Source: Paraphysomonas bandaiensis (lineage: Eukaryota; Chrysophyceae). From it: a stretch of DNA of 64,000 bases. The DNA is taken from contig CBFFRP010000616.1 in assembly GCA_965644295.1 (NCBI GenBank), forward strand, positions 62,001 to 126,000, read 5' to 3'. This document shows positions 11,138-22,099 of this stretch, piece by piece. How positions within the stretch are numbered: position 1 is the stretch's first letter; each line of letters begins with the position of its first letter. The position numbers and the translations under genes were made by a program. Under the pieces are notes generated by a model. It had not been told where the DNA came from. It searched no databases and saw nothing but the letters and a program-made list of their open reading frames with translations.

Positions 11138-12470
11138 TTAGAGAAGAATAGTAGGATATTGTTGGCAGAATGCAGCATCCACCAATACCTTAGTAGAAGG
11201 ATCAAATTCCGTGACTCGACCATAGCAGTGAACGTCATAGGCACTCCATTCATATGTAGATTGAAACAAAGGGCAATAGAGGTCTATACGTAACTGGCGA
11301 CGGCCAACCCACCGCACATAAGAACATTCGACAACATACATCGTTGTATAACAATTCGGCAGATTAAGTTCATCATAGAAATCTGAACCCCATGCACGCA
11401 AATCTACATAAATTGTTTGACCAGGTGACACCCCTTCGATAGGTATACGTTTCAAACGTGCACGTTCAGATTTTGCCATAGCAGCAGAAAACAACAGAGG
11501 GAACAATTGAGGTTTCTGCTCACAGAACGACTGAAATTGCGAGGTGGAAGCAATATCCTGTGACCATGGAAGCCATAATAACGAACCATCCTCAAACTGA
11601 ACTTGGAATTCCATTCGAGAACGAACCTCCGGATCTCCTCGGTATGCAATCACAGCAACCACAGTATACTGGTTAAAATCAATTTGCGCAACACGATATG
11701 CCTGCTCAGGCGTACCAAAGAACGGTTTGAGCCATGACATGTGCTACACAACTTCAAAACGCATCACAACATGCATGCATGTGACATCAGCCTTATACGT
11801 GGATACCACTTCGTAAGGACCTTTGAAACGAGGGTATAATTTATTGGGCTTGTGCTGAGTTGGATCCAGCCGCAACAAAACTAAATCACCAGGCTGATAT
11901 TCGTTCAAAGTATGTGCAGGCGTGGCAGACTTGCGCTTGTCTTGGATCTTGCGCTGAACATCCATGGCAACCGCTCGAATCTTCTGTAAGTTCTCATTCA
12001 AAATAGACACATAACCCGCAGCAGAAGATTCATCCATAGTCAGTTCACCCAAACGAAAATATGGAATATCAACGGTACCAAACACATATTGAAAAGGAGA
12101 GAGTCCAGTCTCACTACTGACTTCATCATTCAAAATGAACTGAATCAACATGTAACACTCAATGTCCCCCCATGAATCTTGCAACCTCTCATCGTGGACT
12201 AAACCCTGTAGAAATCACAACAGCTCTCGATGAGATCGCTCGACCATATTAGACTCATGACGATTAGTTAATGACACTCGAAATCGAACTTCAAACCACT
12301 TCAATAGAAACTCCTCATAGAACCCAGCACTCACGAAGACCAATAATAGCAGTAGATTCAAAAACTAATCCCATCCACACAATAGCAAGATAAGCCCTCG
12401 GATAACGCCTTAACATCAATCTCTGTAGTTCCAGTCGGGAAAAACTTAACATGACAAATTGCATCCTCGC
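11138..12470 (-). pseudogene. Ty3/gypsy integrase, C-terminal part and tail, with in-frame stops
   Basis: The frame entered near 12345 reads AGFYEEFLLKWFEVRF, then NRHESNMVERSHRELL, then a TGA stop (12217-12215), then HDERLQDSWGD and the usual integrase end (GLSPFQYVFG, PGDLVLLRLD, YPRFKGPYEV). A TAG stop at 11746-11744 is followed in the same frame by WLKPFFGTPEQAY and LAYRGDPE-like text (IAYRGDPEVRSRMEF), the C-terminal extension typical of many Ty3/gypsy integrases, ending at 11138. A piece around 12395-12470 (VKFFPTGTTEID) in another frame looks like the catalytic-core start. The integrase is therefore broken by at least two stops and a frameshift. It stood upstream of the polypurine tract, as expected for the last gene of pol. 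Confidence 0.82.
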
Positions 12471-14465
12471 ATCAACTACAGAATTCACTTGTAGTTAAAT
12501 AGAATACCACAGTGAAATTAAAAGATACTGAATTCTCAAATGCTCATAAGATTTTGGATTAACCTTTGCCTTATATATCCAATATAACCAAATGAGAATT
12601 ACGTAGAGCCACTAATGGTCATGTAAATAGATTCCGCACTCAATGACATTAACCACAAGTATTTGATCATCATAAACTTCACGCAATTCAATTGTAGGAA
12701 ATACGCTTCAACTCAAACACTTGTTCATTTCACCCGCCATTAGACACAATTGAATTTCCGTGAATACAAGTCCGAAGTGAATCAGAGAGACACTAACCTT
12801 AGGACTGAATAACACTCCACCAAATACTCGCAACAGCCAAGTTGAGCAAGTCTTAGCTTAAACCTTGTTGTACCCAGACATACTACAACAACGTTGTAAA
12901 ACTCTTATTTCATTCATCATAAACAATAGAAGCGAGTTCACAAAGAAACTTAATTAATCCACTATTCCGAATTTGAATCCATAATATTAACTCAAATCTC
13001 TCGTACCACCCTTTTGCAAGAAGAGACACACACAACTGGAAACCGTAAGTGTCTTACAACCCATTTTGACAACTGAATCTGAAAGTAATCAACCACCATC
13101 ATCCATGTATTTGTGCACCAAACTCTACTTTGACATATCTTATTTTGTACAATAATTGTAATTCATCCTCTCGATTTTAGAACGAAACAATATTTGATTA
13201 ATGAAAATATCACCGGACCAATCAATAACCACCCCAATCAAAACATCATTCATCTCATTCTGAATATATACGAACATAGTGCACTGGTCTTATATTTCAG
13301 TAACCATACGTAACGATTTCCCTCAGATACAACATTATAATATTGTAAACAATAGAATGATCCACTCAACGCAATCTCATTGAAAAGAATCCAACAATAG
13401 AAATATCAACTGAAATAACAACAAGCTCGCAAAGTAATAACTCCCATTTTTAGTCTCGAAGTTAACCATCACTAGCATATATAATTCTTTCGCATGCAAT
13501 AGTATTATCAACACCATACCTCCAAATATCATTGACACTTAACCATCGATCTCATACCCGATGCATAATACAGTCAAACAATTGAAAAATACCAGCGACA
13601 AAGTTTTCAAAATTTCATTGACATGTTGTATCACTGAACCATATTCACTTCAACGTAACAGAAACTTCAATTTCGAACAACTTTCAATCAACAACTAACC
13701 ATGAATTTAGACAAGTTAATTCGTTGCATTTATGGATACCATATATTCAAATTCAATCCCATTGCAGATCCAAAAAAAACTGAGTAACCATTTTATAAGC
13801 ATCAACAAGACAATGAATATCTCCAACTCCTTCCTGTTTCTATTCATTCTCTTTAATACAAAATGCAAAGCACACTGAAAACATATTGCTCCAAATATAC
13901 TTTCCTCATACTGAAATTACAACATCAAAATTTACATTCTGTTCACATAGAGGCAATCGCGTTCATTAAAAACTGTTTACTTCCTCTGAAATTAAACTTT
14001 CGTATATGAATCATATAGTATTGCAAAACTTATCCAAACCATACATGACCCTTGCAAAACTATAACAATAATTGCTTGCCATTGATGTTGAAACCATACC
14101 ATTGATATTGAACAACTCTTTGCAGACTTTTTACCAATCTCAGACAATACTGTCATTCATTGAAACTTGATAAATTCACTGAAACCCATTCTTATACATT
14201 GAACTTAAAACCGAATTATTCTCTCGTAGTAGTCAGTATCACACAGGACTATTGAGCATAATTTTAACTAGACATTATTGAATATGGATCACACTTCTCA
14301 AAAACTCAGAACTCCCATATTGTAACTCCCATCACAACGGTAAGGCTCACAACAACCTCAATCCATTCCGAAATAAAATGAATAAAACCATGATAAATAT
14401 TGCATCATCATAAATAATAAGATGAACTTTGAAACAAAAGACACTTGCTGTATTTGGAATTGAAC
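12471..14465 (-). other. Non-coding, AT-rich interior of the LTR element
   Basis: Between the gag-like frame and the integrase, where protease, reverse transcriptase and RNase H should lie, no open frame or catalytic motif was found on the element strand. About 2 kb is too short for an intact pol, so a deletion plus heavy decay, or replacement by unrelated sequence, is likely. Confidence 0.6.
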
Positions 14466-15113
14466 TTACTGAATCAATGGCGGCCCTGGCCCATGCTCCG
14501 CAATAAACACAAGATTTGAAAGCAATAAACTCAAACTCTTGTTCAACGTAAGAAACTGAAAAACGTAACAAGCTGCATCTTGCTTTATCAGCATAAACAA
14601 GGAATATTCAAACACCGAATAATTGAACACTGAAAAAGGTACGACTGACATGCGCTCGATTACATCTGTAGCATCATTGGCAGTAGTCTCTTTTCCAAAG
14701 GAATTTGGAATTACCATTTCAGGATCAATGGCAACATGCTGCATAACAACTTGAGAATTATCAACAAAAATCTCAGCCTCGAATGACTCTGACTGAACGT
14801 CCTGCTGCTCAACAAATTCCAACATATCATTGACAACATTCTGCACAATACAGTTCTCATCGGTTCTGTTCTGAAGTAGATCTGAATTAGCTGGAATCGC
14901 TCGTCTTGAGGAACGTCGAGACTCCAACTGCTGCAATCTTTGTTCGAACATTTCGAAATGAAGATCGATGGACTCAAAACGCTTGTTCAGCTGCTCTTGT
15001 TGTTCAGCAAACCGCTGCTTTTGTTGAGCAAACTGTTCATTTTGTTCAGCAAACCGCTGCTGAAGGAACTCCATAATCTTTGAAACCTCTTCTTCCGAAC
15101 TCATAGTCGACAA
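14466..15113 (-). CDS. Gag-like coiled-coil ORF of the LTR retrotransposon
   Basis: 215-residue open frame that begins 48 bp inside the 5' LTR, the usual place of gag. Residues 1-65 form a Gln/Glu/Phe-rich coiled coil with repeated RFAEQ and QQKQRF units, then an acidic middle. No zinc knuckle is present and the C-terminal 60 residues look hydrophobic and may be out-of-frame sequence, so the gag is probably truncated. Assignment rests on position and the coiled coil; the protein itself matches no family I can name. Confidence 0.5.
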   Translation of the reverse strand: MSTMSSEEEVSKIMEFLQQRFAEQNEQFAQQKQRFAEQQEQLNKRFESIDLHFEMFEQRLQQLESRRSSRRAIPANSDLLQNRTDENCIVQNVVNDMLEFVEQQDVQSESFEAEIFVDNSQVVMQHVAIDPEMVIPNSFGKETTANDATDVIERMSVVPFSVFNYSVFEYSLFMLIKQDAACYVFQFLTLNKSLSLLLSNLVFIAEHGPGPPLIQ

Positions 15114-15161
15114 TAATATAAATAAACAATGTTTCTTTCTATCCGACTAAAGTATTAATAC

Positions 15162-15548
15162 TGTAATCTTTCTGATGAGAAAGACCGTGTTTACAACGTT
15201 TTATATGAATTTAAAGTGCTTCCCAAACCGAGAATACACTGTCCAGAACACCAAACCGGTGAAACTGCCTCCTAACACAAGCAAACCGCGAGTATAGAAT
15301 GAATTAAATTACGTTAAAACGTGTAAAGAAAAAGTGAAATCATACAACACTCTATCTTGCTGTGAATCATCTACAGTTTACAGTATCATACTTGTACATA
15401 TACGGGACTTATATCCCTTCAAGAATACAGTAACCGCAATGTATACTAAATAAACTGAAAATGAAAGTACAACAGCATGCTACCTAGAGTACCGCAGTAT
15501 AACACCGTATAACTCCACGTATAACAGTAACTACAGGTATGCGTGACA
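15162..15548 (-). repeat. LTR (5' LTR of the minus-strand element)
   Basis: 387 bp, identical to 10496-10882. The sequence just inside it, where a tRNA primer should bind, reads GTATTAATACTTTAGTCGG on the element strand. It does not match the usual initiator-Met primer site and starts with a 10-bp palindrome. Confidence 0.95.
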
Positions 15549-15835
15549 CAAATTATGAAGTAAACCAATGCGACGTGTGATAGACTGACGACAGAGGTGT
15601 ATAATATATTATATATATTCTTTGGCATTGTAATATAATGTCACAAGAAACAATTTTATAATATTTACTTTTCAATTGTTTATTTTTACATATATATATA
15701 ACAAATGGAGTAATTACCACAATGTATATATACTTCTGTCGTAAGTCTATCACACGTCGCATTGGTTTACTTCATTTGGTGCTTAATATAGTAATACGTC
15801 GATCTTTATCTTTTATATTGCATAGTACTTTTATC

Positions 15836-16349
15836 CCCTCAACAAAGTCGGACTCGCACCTTTTCGTGGTGTTCTGGGGGATAAGTACCGGAGTGATTCT
15901 CTCTGGGAAACTAACGTGAGCCGCAAACATATTCAGCAGATATTCTTCTGCCCACTCATAGCCGAATGCTTGTGTGGTACAAGGGACACCAATAAGTGTC
16001 ACTTGTGTAGACGTCTTTGGGCCCTGACGAATAAACAGGCATCCGGAAATGGGCCCACCTGAAGGGCATCCGGGACAGGGCCCACCTGAAGGGTAACCGG
16101 GATATTGGGCTGCCTGCTGAAGTCAAGCATCCGGGATGTTCACCTTAAGAACTCAGAGCGGAAGTGGTTGCACCTTGGTGCTTGCGGCGACGCACAAGCA
16201 GCTTCCGTAGCGTTAAATAGTAGGATAAAAAAAGTGTGTACTGATTAGTTACAGGTAGAGGTCTAACTAGTTTGTCTAGCATTCATCTAGCTGCTAAATC
16301 GGTGCAGGTTTTTAACGCCTATATTGCTAAATAAACGACTTTCAATATA
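15836..16349 (+). mobile_element. SINE-like element, complete copy with 11-bp target duplication
   Basis: 514 bp inserted in the right foldback arm. Target duplication GTACTTTTATC at 15825-15835 and 16350-16360; the uninterrupted left arm shows the empty site. It starts CCCTCAACAAAGTCGGACTCG and ends CGACTTTCAATATA. The middle contains tandem copies of a GGGCCCACCTGAAGGG-type unit. The segment from GGTTGCACC through GTGCTTGCGGCGACGCACAAGCAG and the very end resemble the 3' end of the LINE at 16510-17864. This is the classic design of a SINE that borrows LINE machinery. No convincing RNA polymerase III A/B box pair was found in the sense direction. Confidence 0.8.
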
Positions 16350-16509
16350 GTACTTTTATCAATCGCCCTTCTGCGTATTTCAATGGTATGTTTTGATTCT
16401 AAAAATTATAATTCTCAATTTTTATTTTATAATTTTTCTTAAAAAGTATATAAATAAACCTGAAAATAGTATATCTTATTATAATGCAAATACTACAGAA
16501 GAAGATACT

Positions 16510-17697
16510 ATATAGCTGACGCCGCCGCCAGCGGCGACTGGAAGACACTAGACAAAGTGCTCGGAGCCTCCAACTACAGTGTTGTCACAACAGACGCTAC
16601 GCACATACTGGAAGAATTCTTCACCACGGGTCAATGGCACTGGCGTAGATACGATACACACCTCCTCACAGACCTCGGTCCTATGCTAGGAGACGTTACA
16701 GATCTCCACCACCAGTGGGACCTCCATCAATACACCCTCCGACGAGATAGCATGTATGCTGCACAAACGCAACGAGACCCGCAGTATTGGACACGCAGCG
16801 GAACAAGGCTCCCACACAAGCTCCATCCCCTCCGTACCCATAACTCCTCCAAACACTACATCCCCCTCGCAGAGCGTATACGCGAGACGGCATACGTATG
16901 GGACAAATCCTTTGCAATGGGTAGAAACCGAGCCAAAGGAAAATCCGGACACGATCGCACAACGGCTTCCACATGCGCAGACTGTGCACACCCCACAGAC
17001 AACATGGCACACATGCTTCTCACCTGCACTCACCCTGACATCATTCACATACGTGAAGATGTCCACCAAGCACACCACAATAAGCTTGACAAACTTCGCA
17101 CGCGCACGCTCCCCCATCCCTGGTTTTACACCGCCATAACCAAACTAGCCAAAGCCGCATGGAACCCAGCCACCCCCAGGTTGAGCGCTACTGGACCGGC
17201 CACATTACTGCCACACAAATGGCCGACGCATTCGGACGCCACATATCCAGCTCACTGCTCGAACATCAATTCCACGCCCTAGAAAAATCCATCGCCTCTA
17301 TCCTACTCCCCCTATATGATGGAGGGCTCCGCATGCTTCGCAATAGGGGACACAGACACCACAACGTAGACACGGCACCGGCGACACCGGTCCCGACACA
17401 CGCAAAGCCCCGCCAGCCCCAGGATACCCACCCGACACCAAAAGTACTCCAGCTACTCCAGGCGACATCCACCCCACGAACTACACTCTCTGCAAGAGCC
17501 CAGACCCGACAGAGGCAAGCGCAACCACTCCGGAAACAACTTCTCCTTACTTGTAGCCGAAACCCCACCTCAACAACCAGCACCATCTCCACCACCGACT
17601 TGCACTCTCATATACAACTCGCCTCACCCACCCCCCACATAATCCATGGCACAGGTCCGCCAGACACATTGCCCAAAGGTAGACCCCCCGACTAACC
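16510..17697 (+). pseudogene. LINE ORF2 C-terminal region, truncated and frameshifted
   Basis: The frame is open from the truncation point (ADAAASGDWKTLDKVLG) through a zinc-knuckle-like CADCAHPTDNMAHMLLTC, the C-x2-C...H...C motif found after the reverse-transcriptase and RNase H parts of many LINE proteins. Near 17160 the sense continues better in the next frame (EPSHPQVERYWTG, then ADAFGRHISSSLLEHQ) to a stop at 17695, so a frameshift is likely. The reverse-transcriptase core lies upstream of the truncation and is absent. GC content and codon use are clearly higher than in the surrounding AT-rich DNA. Confidence 0.75.
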
Positions 17698-17864
17698 TCA
17701 CTACAAGGGACGGTTGCACCATGGTGCTCGCAGCGATGCACAAGCAGTCCCGAGACGGTTGCCCGCCACTAGTAGTATATAGCAAATCTAGTTATTAGCT
17801 AGTCTATAGACATAAACTAGTTTCTGTACGCAACCGTACTCATGTAATAATCAGACTTTCATAT
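16510..17864 (+). mobile_element. 5'-truncated LINE (non-LTR retrotransposon)
   Basis: 1,355 bp inserted in the right foldback arm, flanked by a 13-bp target duplication AGAAGAAGATACT at 16497-16509 and 17865-17877; the left arm shows the empty site. It holds the C-terminal part of a LINE ORF followed by a roughly 170-bp 3' UTR. No LTRs. 5' truncation and a target duplication of variable length are hallmarks of target-primed reverse transcription. The 3' end (CAGACTTTCATAT) resembles that of the SINE-like copy at 15836. Confidence 0.85.
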
Positions 17865-18020
17865 AGAAGAAGATACTTGTATTGTATTATAGTGTCTGCT
17901 GCAACTGCTATTTTACTTTGGGGTAAATTGTAACTGCTACGTATAACAGGGGCACAGCTGGTGTATAGTGTATATATTAACAGTGTCTATTACCACTATA
18001 TTATACAGCCGCTTTAAACC

Positions 18021-18337
18021 AATACAGATTCGAAGAATCCCCTTCATCCCGCTGTGTGTGTTATACAAATTGGATATCTTAGGCAAAAACAAGTTACCAC
18101 TCACGTAATGCGCGTATGCTCGTCAGCAATAGATCAGGAACAATTAAAAAATTAAGATGTTTTGAATCACTAAATGTATGAATTACAAGTTGTCGTTACA
18201 ACTAATTATAACAAAACTGTCACAATCACACGCAGCCAATCAAAACTATGAGATTACGAATGCATACGGCACTAGAACCATACGGGAGTACATTGGTTCT
18301 ATGCACTGTCCAGAATCAGCTATTGATATAGCGACAA
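18021..18337. other. Spacer, nothing recognised
   Basis: Short stretch between the foldback element and the 3' end of the FMRP-like gene. No exon or repeat recognised. Confidence 0.5.
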
Positions 18338-20497
18338 TTATCCCTTCGATTGAATTGCCTGGCGTAGTGTCTTGCCTCTCTGCTTACCATTAGCAGTCGC
18401 ACCAGCCTCATCTTTCTTGAGGGGCTCGGGTGTCGTTTTCGGATTAGCTGTTGCAGGTACTTCTTTCTTCGTGGCTTTCGTCCTTTTGGGCATAGGAGGA
18501 GCAGCAGGGGGTACCACAGCCGATGAGTCGGTTTCAGTAGTATTAGTATCCGGGGGTGGCGGTACGGACGAGGAATGATTGGAAGAGGTACCCGCATTTG
18601 CAGTATTCTCACCAGTCGAATTAGCAGCTGCTGCAGGTGTTTTTTTCTTCTTATTTTTCCCAGCTTTCGTATCCTGTTTCACACCTGTTGCTTTTGCGGA
18701 GCTTACAGTCGTAGTACCATTGCTGTCATTCTCCTTAGGCGTAACCGCGGCTTTCAGGGCCATCCCAGCCAACTTGCCCTGAACAGTGTTGAGTTCAGTA
18801 TTCGACGAGTCTAAACATACTTGTAAGCGCAATTATGATAATGAAGGAATTCATAGACCTGCTTTTTGTGACGTTATCTTTTTGCCAGCCACCGCCGGCT
18901 TCTTTCCAGTCGCATTGGCCACATGCCCACTGGCAGTATCTCTTACCGATGATGCAGGATCAGTATCGTTAGTGGGCTTCTTGCGCGCATCATTGCTCAG
19001 TTTCTGAAGGGAATCATCTCCAGTTCGTCTCCCTCCGACGGGCTGGTCTCTTCCCGAGGGCCGATCGGAATACTGATCACGGGGAGCACGGCGCGAATTT
19101 TGTGCTAGCATTCCCCCTCCTCTCCCCCCTCTACCACCGCCACCACCTCGACCAGGTCGCTATATACACCACACTAAAGAAGGGATAGGCTGCGAAGCAA
19201 CTGATGCTCACCTTGTTCAGGTTGGACAACTGCTGCTGGATATCCCTCTCAGATTCATACAGCTGCTTCCTCTTAGACATGTACTCCAGCTGAAATCAAA
19301 CATCACACTAACGGGCTTTGATTCACGCGCATAAGTATAACAACCTTGGTGTCAAGAAGTAATTTCGCACTCGCGATAGCTTCTCTGGTACCAATAAGCA
19401 CTACGCAATCCTCCTCATATGACACTCGAGTCACCATGCACTTCGACATATCTTTGATCTCATCTGTTCGCATACAGCATTAATTGGGCACTTGCACGAC
19501 TGAGGATCAAGTGGGATAGGCACTCACTCAAACTCGCATACTCCCGGCGCAGCATCGTCGCCTGGTCGCCCGAGAGAGGGATGTGCTCTTCCTTAACGTC
19601 GACCATGTCCCTCGCTCGCTGAACAGACGCCGCGCTTGGACCAGTGATTACCACATGTCCTGAGCATCATATAAACGTCAGAAAACTATGCTTTGTAAGA
19701 AGAATGCAAGGCATAACTTCTACACACAGTGTCTGGTACCTGTCTCGCCGTTGATGTTGATGTCCGTGACACCAGTCTCCCTCTGCACCTCCTGGATACG
19801 GGCCCCCTTCTTTCCAATTATGATTCCTACAAGATCTTTCTGTACCGTGATTTCAATGCGTTGTCCGGAAGCCACCTCTCCCTGAGCGAATATTTAAGAC
19901 ACTTTTTCCGCATGCATGACATCTTCACCTGAACTTCAAATAAACTCTCTTGCATCTATAGAAATATGACGTGTTATAAAAAAGAAAGAATACAGACGAA
20001 CACATACTTGATGAAGCCTTTTCATTTCCGACTGATACTTGATTTGCTCTTTGAAATTAATTTCGACAAGCATGCGTGCAATCTTCGAGGCAGATTCGTT
20101 CGGCGAGTGAATCATGATGCATATACGGCCAGCTGCATCCCGTGAAGAAGTAATATACCCAATTCCTGAAGCTTCCTTCACCTGAATCGATGATAAAAGG
20201 CTAGTAAATAATGAAAAAAAAGAGCCAAGAGCTGATTACCTTAAGAAACATGGATTGCACTTTGGAACCGGACACCCACTCAGTGAGCTCATCAGGCACC
20301 GGCACCACCTCAGATATAAGCGACACGTCAGTGGTCATATCCGCTGTACGACCGCATTTCTCAGATCATATGGTATCAAAGAACACCCACTCACCAATAG
20401 AGCTCTGCTGCGATCTGTTCTGTTGTGATCCTTGACGAGAGCTCTGCTGTCTGCCCCGCCCATCACCACCGCTATACCCGCCTCGCCTTGACTGCAT
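18338..20497 (-). CDS. FMRP/FXR-like RNA-binding protein (tandem KH, RGG box)
   Basis: Ten exons on the minus strand: 20497-20395, 20343-20240, 20181-20008, 19955-19929, 19881-19740, 19659-19528, 19463-19345, 19289-19212, 19159-18859, 18810-18338; introns 47-80 nt; phases agree; 550 residues. Order of parts: Gln/Ser/Arg-rich start; a degenerate KH1 without GxxG (PDELTEWVSG to ARMLVEINF, about residues 46-105); a canonical KH2 with DLVGIIIGKKGARIQEV (GKKG at 159-162); a segment VLIGTREAIASAKLLLD plus a long helix matching the part after KH2 in the fragile-X family; an RGG box at 294-309; then a Lys/Ala/Thr-rich low-complexity tail. In animals these proteins bind mRNA and ribosomes and repress translation. 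The animal Agenet/Tudor N terminus is absent. The 27-nt exon at 19929-19955 is the least certain. Confidence 0.78.
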
Positions 20498-20891
20498 TAC
20501 ACTGCACTTAAATGCTTAGTAAAGAGGTTCTTAAAGGCTTCCGATTCTCGCTGAGATCTGCTGTGGGTTCAAATGGAGCTGCTGAATTAATTTATTTATA
20601 AGGATGACTGTGCGCACACGCTGCTGTGCTGTGCTGTGGTATATCGAATACCGCCGTATACCGTATACCTACACTGTGGCAGATGTTTCCTACAATGATG
20701 CAGATCTAGATGATGCAGAAGAATATGATGGTGATGTATGTATGTATGTATGTATCCCTCCCTGTATCTATAGCCAGTATACCACACCATATACATATAC
20801 TGCTGTATGTACATGCCAGAGCGAGCATTGATGCGATCCTCTCAGTTGATATAGTTATAATTATAATATAGATCCTGATAAAGGCCTAATC
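20498..20891. other. Spacer between divergent FMRP-like and NUDT15-like genes
   Basis: 394 bp that must hold both promoters. It contains a short ATGT run (20736-20755) and CA/TA-rich stretches but no element I can assign. Confidence 0.4.
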
Positions 20892-21434
20892 ATGACCACT
20901 GTCCGGGTTGGTGTTGGCTGTTTGGTCCGCAATTCATTGAACAAGGCAGTGTTGATTGGAAGAAGAAAGGGAAGTCATGGTATCGTCAGCTTATTTTGTT
21001 GTGGCTAATATTCATAACATGTGAATAATCAGGAGCAGGAACCTTAGCTCTTCCGGGAGGCCATTTAGAAGTATGCTCGCTCAACTAATATATACTACTG
21101 TTAATGAACAAGTTGCTTTCAGATGGGTGAAACGTGGGAAGAGTGCGTTTCTCGCGAACTGCTGGAGGAGACTAATTTATCAGTGACGAACATTAAATAC
21201 GTGGGAGCCACAAACGATATTGCAATCGGAGGAAATTCAAACAAGCACTATGTTACTATTTTTATGTCAGCTGATGTCGCTACGGACTCTTCCCCGCTTG
21301 AAAACATGGAGCCCCATAAATGCGAGGAGTGGATGTGGAAGCCATGGGACGAGATAGTTGAATTGAGCGAGTCTAACCCTGAGCAAATTTTTGATCCACT
21401 TCTTAATTTTATTCGTTCTGGTTACACAGTATAA
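20892..21434 (+). CDS. NUDT15-like Nudix hydrolase
   Basis: Exons 20892-20979, 21033-21070 and 21123-21434, introns 53 and 52 nt, 145 residues, the usual length for NUDT15/MTH2. The Nudix box runs from G39 to L61: GGHLEMGETWEEC, then SRELLEETNL, with E54, E57 and E58 present to bind Mg2+. The box Gly is Asn60; animal NUDT15 also lacks that Gly. Other shared signs are VGVGCLV at the start, RRKGSHGAGTLALPGG before the box, HYVTIFM and the EEWMWKPWDE string near the end. The family hydrolyses (deoxy)nucleoside di- and triphosphates; 8-oxo-dGTP and thio-nucleotides are reported substrates of animal NUDT15. The substrate here is inference. Cytosolic, no signal peptide. Confidence 0.88.
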
Positions 21435-22099
21435 TTTGAATAGTCAAACCTTCCACTGCTAATAATCTTCGACGCTCCTTTTTACTTCAGTATTTATTAT
21501 ATTGTTTTTTGCGAACTTACATTTGCACGGCATTCACACTATATGTACAAGTATATCTATGCTAGACAGTGTTCTAGTATATTATAATACCAGCTTGACA
21601 TGCTCCATTTCATTTGGAAATAGACTTAACACGGTAGAACCAAACCCGGATGGTCAGATAAAAGCAATTAGCGGTCTATCATTACAAATGTGGATTCCCA
21701 CATGCTGGTATATTGTTCGACCACTGTGCATGAAATAACTTTCTTACGGAGCTCACTAGCATTCTTTAGACTTCGCAACTTCCGGTACAAATTTTTAAAG
21801 AACACTCGTTCAGTGACTTCTGGTACACTCTTTCAATTAATTAAACTTTTTCATAGATAAAGCCAATTGGATTTCACAACAAAATACTGTTGTCTTATAA
21901 CAACGTATGCAGTCATCATCGTTATTTGTATTAAAACAATTTTGACGTTGAAAATAATTTTTCACTATTCTTGCCCCATTCTGAGAGCGTACCCTAGTGA
22001 AGTGCTAGTGTTGACTAAGCTAAGTAACTTATAGATTATTAATAGAAATCTCAGCGTATTATTCGTGTGTTGGCATCAAGAAAGCTCTAGCTAGATCTG
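21435..22099. other. AT-rich spacer, nothing recognised
   Basis: 3' flank of the NUDT15-like gene. The frame at 21502-21738 has no recognisable features and is taken as chance. Confidence 0.5.

Larger units (their letters stand above)
10496..15548 (-). mobile_element. Ty3/gypsy-type LTR retrotransposon, defective, identical LTRs
   Basis: 5,053 bp, oriented on the minus strand. The 387-bp LTRs at 10496-10882 and 15162-15548 are identical base for base and end TG...CA. A 4-bp target duplication, CAAA, lies at 10492-10495 and 15549-15552. The foldback arm is cut exactly here, which confirms the insertion. In element order: 5' LTR, 48-bp leader, gag-like ORF (15113-14466), about 2 kb with no recognisable coding, integrase with a C-terminal tail (to 11138), polypurine tract, 3' LTR. 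Protease, reverse transcriptase and RNase H are not recognisable. Identical LTRs mean recent insertion, while the broken pol means the element had to be mobilised by proteins from another copy. Confidence 0.9.
10142..18020. mobile_element. Foldback (palindromic) element of about 0.9 kb, now split by three later insertions
   Basis: With later insertions removed, the left arm is 10142-10495 plus 15553-15602 (about 404 bp) and the right arm is 15727-15835 plus 16361-16509 plus 17878-18020 (about 401 bp). The arms are reverse complements over almost their full length: the left starts GGTTCAAAGCGGCTGTA, the right ends TACAGCCGCTTTAAACC. A loop of about 125 bp (15603-15726) separates them. It has no coding capacity, so it resembles a long-armed MITE or foldback transposon. 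No target-site duplication is obvious at its outer ends. The match between the arms is what allows the exact pre-insertion sites of the three nested elements to be read. Confidence 0.8.

Noticed and set aside
15836-15870. Antisense GGTGCGAGTCC resembling a tRNA-type B box in the SINE head
   Set aside because: It lies on the strand opposite to the LINE-like tail, no matching A box or T-stem pairing is seen, and other copies do not improve the fit, so no polymerase III promoter or tRNA gene was called.
16686-17117. 143-aa Cys/Val-rich minus-strand frame inside the LINE
   Set aside because: Antisense of the GC-rich LINE ORF, which has the zinc-knuckle motif on the plus strand.
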